A DNA stretch of 64,000 bases, taken from the NCBI GenBank assembly GCA_046329515.1, contig JAXLUM010000001.1, positions 1,674,001-1,738,000 of the forward strand. The letters are read 5' to 3'. A program made the translations under genes and the position numbers. Positions 61,488-64,000 of this stretch are shown here, piece by piece (within the stretch, counting starts at the first letter, position 1; every line of letters begins with the position of its first letter). The DNA is from Bog-950 sp046329515 (GTDB lineage Bacteria > Bacteroidota > Bacteroidia > Chitinophagales > LD1). A model generated the notes under the pieces. It was given only the letters and a program-made list of their open reading frames with translations, was not told the origin of the DNA and made no database searches.

Positions 61488-64000
61488 ATGAAAAAAGTAT
61501 TTACCCTGCTTACCCTATGCTGCACACTACTATTAACCCGGGCTCAGTTTACGTTTGACGTTGCGGGCGCTTCTGAAACCTATGTTACCGACATTAACGA
61601 CTCCAGTTACATATGTGGTTACTTTGTAAAAAATGGTGTTACCAGCGGGTTCTTTTATAATGGGGTTGATACTGTTATACTCGATAATACTAAAGTGCCC
61701 ACAGCTACATCGGTTTGGTGCGGTGCATTGAATAACGTTGGGCAGGTGGCTATTTACTACAACAATGGTATTCCCAATAACAATTTTACCTTGCTATGGT
61801 GGTGGAATACTGATAGTACCGCCAACCCATATGTAATACAGGGGTATAACCTTGTAAAAATTAACGACCTTGATGACAACCTGAATATATCAGGTGATTG
61901 TATTAATGGCACAACAGACCGCCGTTTTTTTGCAGAAGGGCCCACTGTTTGGGATTTTACGTTGCACTACTCTTATTTAGGCACTATATACAACACCTAT
62001 GGGGGATGCGGTATGCAGGGAGCTACCTATGTTACCGGCTACTACATTGATGGCGTTGAAAAGCACGGATTTGTTTACAACAGCGTGTTAGGCACCTATA
62101 CGTACATTGATTTACTAAATGGAGGCCTCTCTAAAACCGTTATAAATGGAATTAATGACCACTTCCACATAACGCTGGAATCGGGGAATATCTCCTCGGC
62201 TAAAGGGTATATATGTACGGATTACAGTAACGCGGCAGCCAACTTACGCCCCATTTTAATAAAAGATGCAGTTGCCGTACACCCGCTGGACATAAACAAC
62301 TATGACAACACCTGCGGTTATTATACCGATGCCCAGGGCACAGTGCATGGTTTTTTCGAAAGGGCCTATGATATAGGTTTCCGCCCTAAAAGTTTTCAGG
62401 GAGATGGATGGACATTTTTAAATACGGATACGGTAATGTGGCCATCGTCAGAATATGTTCAGTCGTATGCTACTGATCCCTATGACCCCAATGTGGATTG
62501 GCAACTTGGTAGTAATCCCAAGCTTCCACCGGTGAGCGTGTTTCCTTCGTGGCCGCTGTTTGTGCGCACTTTCGGAGAGGATAAATGTTATTATACCGAT
62601 GATAATGGGGTTAAACACCTGCGCAGCCAAATGCGCGAAATATGGGCGGGACAGATTTCAACTGAAAATGGCCCAAAGAAATGGGGTGGAAGTTGCTTCG
62701 GTTTAAGCGCAACCTCAATTGTACGTTTTAACCACCAGGATATTTTTGAAACCAGATTCCCGGGGCTGGTAGAACCTATTGGCAGTTACATGACTGATTT
62801 TTTTAACGTGCATGATACGCGCGATGCCTGTAACCAAATGCAGGCAGCACAAAGCTCGGTTACCTATTTCGGTATTCTTGGGCAAAACACTGCCTTTACA
62901 GATATGCTTGCGGCCCTTAAGGCTAACCTTGCTGATACCTCGGCGTCGGCCCGCCATGTGGTGTTAGATATGACCGTACTGATTGATAACGTGCCCCAGG
63001 GCGCACATGCGGTAGTGCCATACCGTATACAGAAGGATACCGTAAATAACAATGGTGATGAGTGGATTTACATTTACGACTCCAATCATCCCGGCGACCT
63101 GGACCGGAAGATTATTATAACTACACTACCCGGTGCAGGTGGATTGTATACCTGGAAATATTTGTGGCATGCAAGCACCGGTGTAGGAGACCCGGATGTG
63201 TATTGGGGGAATGGCTTTAGCGGCTATAATGGTAGCCTGCGCATTATGGACCCATATCCTGCCCTTGAAGAACAGCAAATTCCTGTTCCCGGTGGTGGTA
63301 TTTTGGCTTCAATTGCCGACCAAAGCAGGGCTGCAGGCCAGTTTACTTTTCATTCCAACGATTCCACCTGGTTTTTAATAACAAACCAGGCCGGCGATAC
63401 CACCGCTAATTACGGAAGCTTGCAGATTAATAATATACCTAATGCCACAGCGCATGTGCCCTTAACAGGCAACTATTCGCGCACTAACACTTATAGCTTT
63501 GATGCAGGCGATGTTTACACAGTAAACCTTAAAGCCAATATTTCCGGGCCGCTAAAAACATGGATGCAGTTAGATTCTGCAAACCTGCTTGCATTTAAAA
63601 TAGATAGTACGGCCCCGGCAGAAAATCACTTAGGCGGTATGGATGATGGTTTAAGCTATACGAATCCTGAAGCCGGCACTAAGAAGGTAAACTTTATTGC
63701 CTCAGTTAGCAACAACTATTACTTTATGCTTAATGAAGTTCCCCTTGGTCAAAACGAACGCCTGAAAATTAAACCGGTAAACGGCACCCAATTGCAGGTG
63801 GAAAATACAGGGCCGCAAACGCATTACGGATTGGATGTAAGGGTAGAACTGCAAAGTGGTTTGGTAAATCTGCATTTCGACTCAATACCTTTTGCTGCAA
63901 ACACTAATCACATTATACAAACGCAATTTGACTCATCATCAAGCAGCGGAGTATTAATTTTTGTTGACAATGCTCAGAACGGCTCTACGGATGATACCCT
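61488..64000 (+). CDS. Secreted protein with papain-like Cys-His-Asn domain, partial (3' end off window)
   Basis: 837 codons from the ATG at 61488 to the window edge with no stop. Signal peptide (KVFTLLTLCCTLLLTRAQ). About 20-330 hold beta-rich repeats of the YYTDAQGTVHGF/GYYIDGVEKHGFVYN type, like HAF or propeller blades. Then a block with C403 in KKWGGSCFGLSATS, H507 in QGAHAVVPYRIQ and N533 in YIYDSNHPGD, spaced as a papain-fold catalytic triad. From about 580 on it is beta-rich again. Probably an exported cysteine peptidase or transamidase-like enzyme; it may end in a T9SS tail beyond the window. The fold assignment is inference from motif order. Confidence 0.72.
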   Translation, partial: MKKVFTLLTLCCTLLLTRAQFTFDVAGASETYVTDINDSSYICGYFVKNGVTSGFFYNGVDTVILDNTKVPTATSVWCGALNNVGQVAIYYNNGIPNNNFTLLWWWNTDSTANPYVIQGYNLVKINDLDDNLNISGDCINGTTDRRFFAEGPTVWDFTLHYSYLGTIYNTYGGCGMQGATYVTGYYIDGVEKHGFVYNSVLGTYTYIDLLNGGLSKTVINGINDHFHITLESGNISSAKGYICTDYSNAAANLRPILIKDAVAVHPLDINNYDNTCGYYTDAQGTVHGFFERAYDIGFRPKSFQGDGWTFLNTDTVMWPSSEYVQSYATDPYDPNVDWQLGSNPKLPPVSVFPSWPLFVRTFGEDKCYYTDDNGVKHLRSQMREIWAGQISTENGPKKWGGSCFGLSATSIVRFNHQDIFETRFPGLVEPIGSYMTDFFNVHDTRDACNQMQAAQSSVTYFGILGQNTAFTDMLAALKANLADTSASARHVVLDMTVLIDNVPQGAHAVVPYRIQKDTVNNNGDEWIYIYDSNHPGDLDRKIIITTLPGAGGLYTWKYLWHASTGVGDPDVYWGNGFSGYNGSLRIMDPYPALEEQQIPVPGGGILASIADQSRAAGQFTFHSNDSTWFLITNQAGDTTANYGSLQINNIPNATAHVPLTGNYSRTNTYSFDAGDVYTVNLKANISGPLKTWMQLDSANLLAFKIDSTAPAENHLGGMDDGLSYTNPEAGTKKVNFIASVSNNYYFMLNEVPLGQNERLKIKPVNGTQLQVENTGPQTHYGLDVRVELQSGLVNLHFDSIPFAANTNHIIQTQFDSSSSSGVLIFVDNAQNGSTDDT

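Overview
The window comes from a Bacteroidota (Bacteroidetes) chromosome. The evidence is seven secreted proteins carrying type IX secretion system (T9SS) sorting domains of type A or type B, a PorE-like OmpA protein, GldM-C-like proteins, a TamB gene beside tsaD, a UbiA-maf pair, an enlarged SecA, and promoters of the phylum-specific -7 type TAnnTTTG, with Shine-Dalgarno sequences rare. I cannot place the order or genus. No phage, IS element, integrase or CRISPR array is visible; this is core chromosome interspersed with surface-protein genes.

Layout. 1-1511 (-): response-regulator/PAS/histidine kinase, cut by the window edge. 1512-2109: intergenic region with two strong minus-strand terminators and a candidate small RNA. 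2110-6369 (+): PhoD-like phosphatase, lipid acyltransferase, enoyl-CoA hydratase, secreted hypothetical, small coiled-coil protein. 6380-12317: divergent tsaD / tamB. 12417-17549: trpS, prmC, XRE regulator, DinB, radical SAM, lipoprotein, WYL protein. 17550-18717: a 1.2-kb AT-rich gap with inverted repeats. 18718-24615: a 1965-residue type-B adhesin. 24684-29417: methyltransferase, queE, PorE-like OmpA protein, SGNH hydrolase. 29496-39618: four T9SS type-A cargo proteins (two minus, two plus) around a helical-repeat protein. 39692-44860: YkgJ, cystathionine beta-synthase, two GldM-C-like paralogues flanking a BtuF-like protein, initiator tRNA-Met, peroxiredoxin. 45125-47745: T9SS cargo, small protein, desaturase. 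47888-51348: prfB with its programmed +1 frameshift, DUF2520 protein, UbiA, Maf. 51433-55572: second type-B adhesin. 55672-61207: mrp/nifU facing secA-DUF1573-yajC. 61488-64000 (+): an unfinished secreted protein with a papain-like Cys-His-Asn signature.

Functionally the window joins housekeeping (tRNA t6A modification, translation release factor and its methylase, Sec export, Fe-S assembly, TamB outer-membrane lipid/protein transport) with a large T9SS cargo load. Sec (SecA, YajC) exports cargo to the periplasm, T9SS parts such as the PorE-like protein would take it across the outer membrane, and the PKD/SprB/Gly-rich proteins are the likely surface or secreted products. prmC and prfB are a functional pair (PrmC methylates the GGQ of RF2). 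At DNA level the most interesting signals are orphan terminators that imply unannotated small RNAs (1757-1929, 17550-18566, around 45010) and a set of six genes whose start codon lies 4-6 nt after the -7 promoter element, which predicts leaderless mRNAs.
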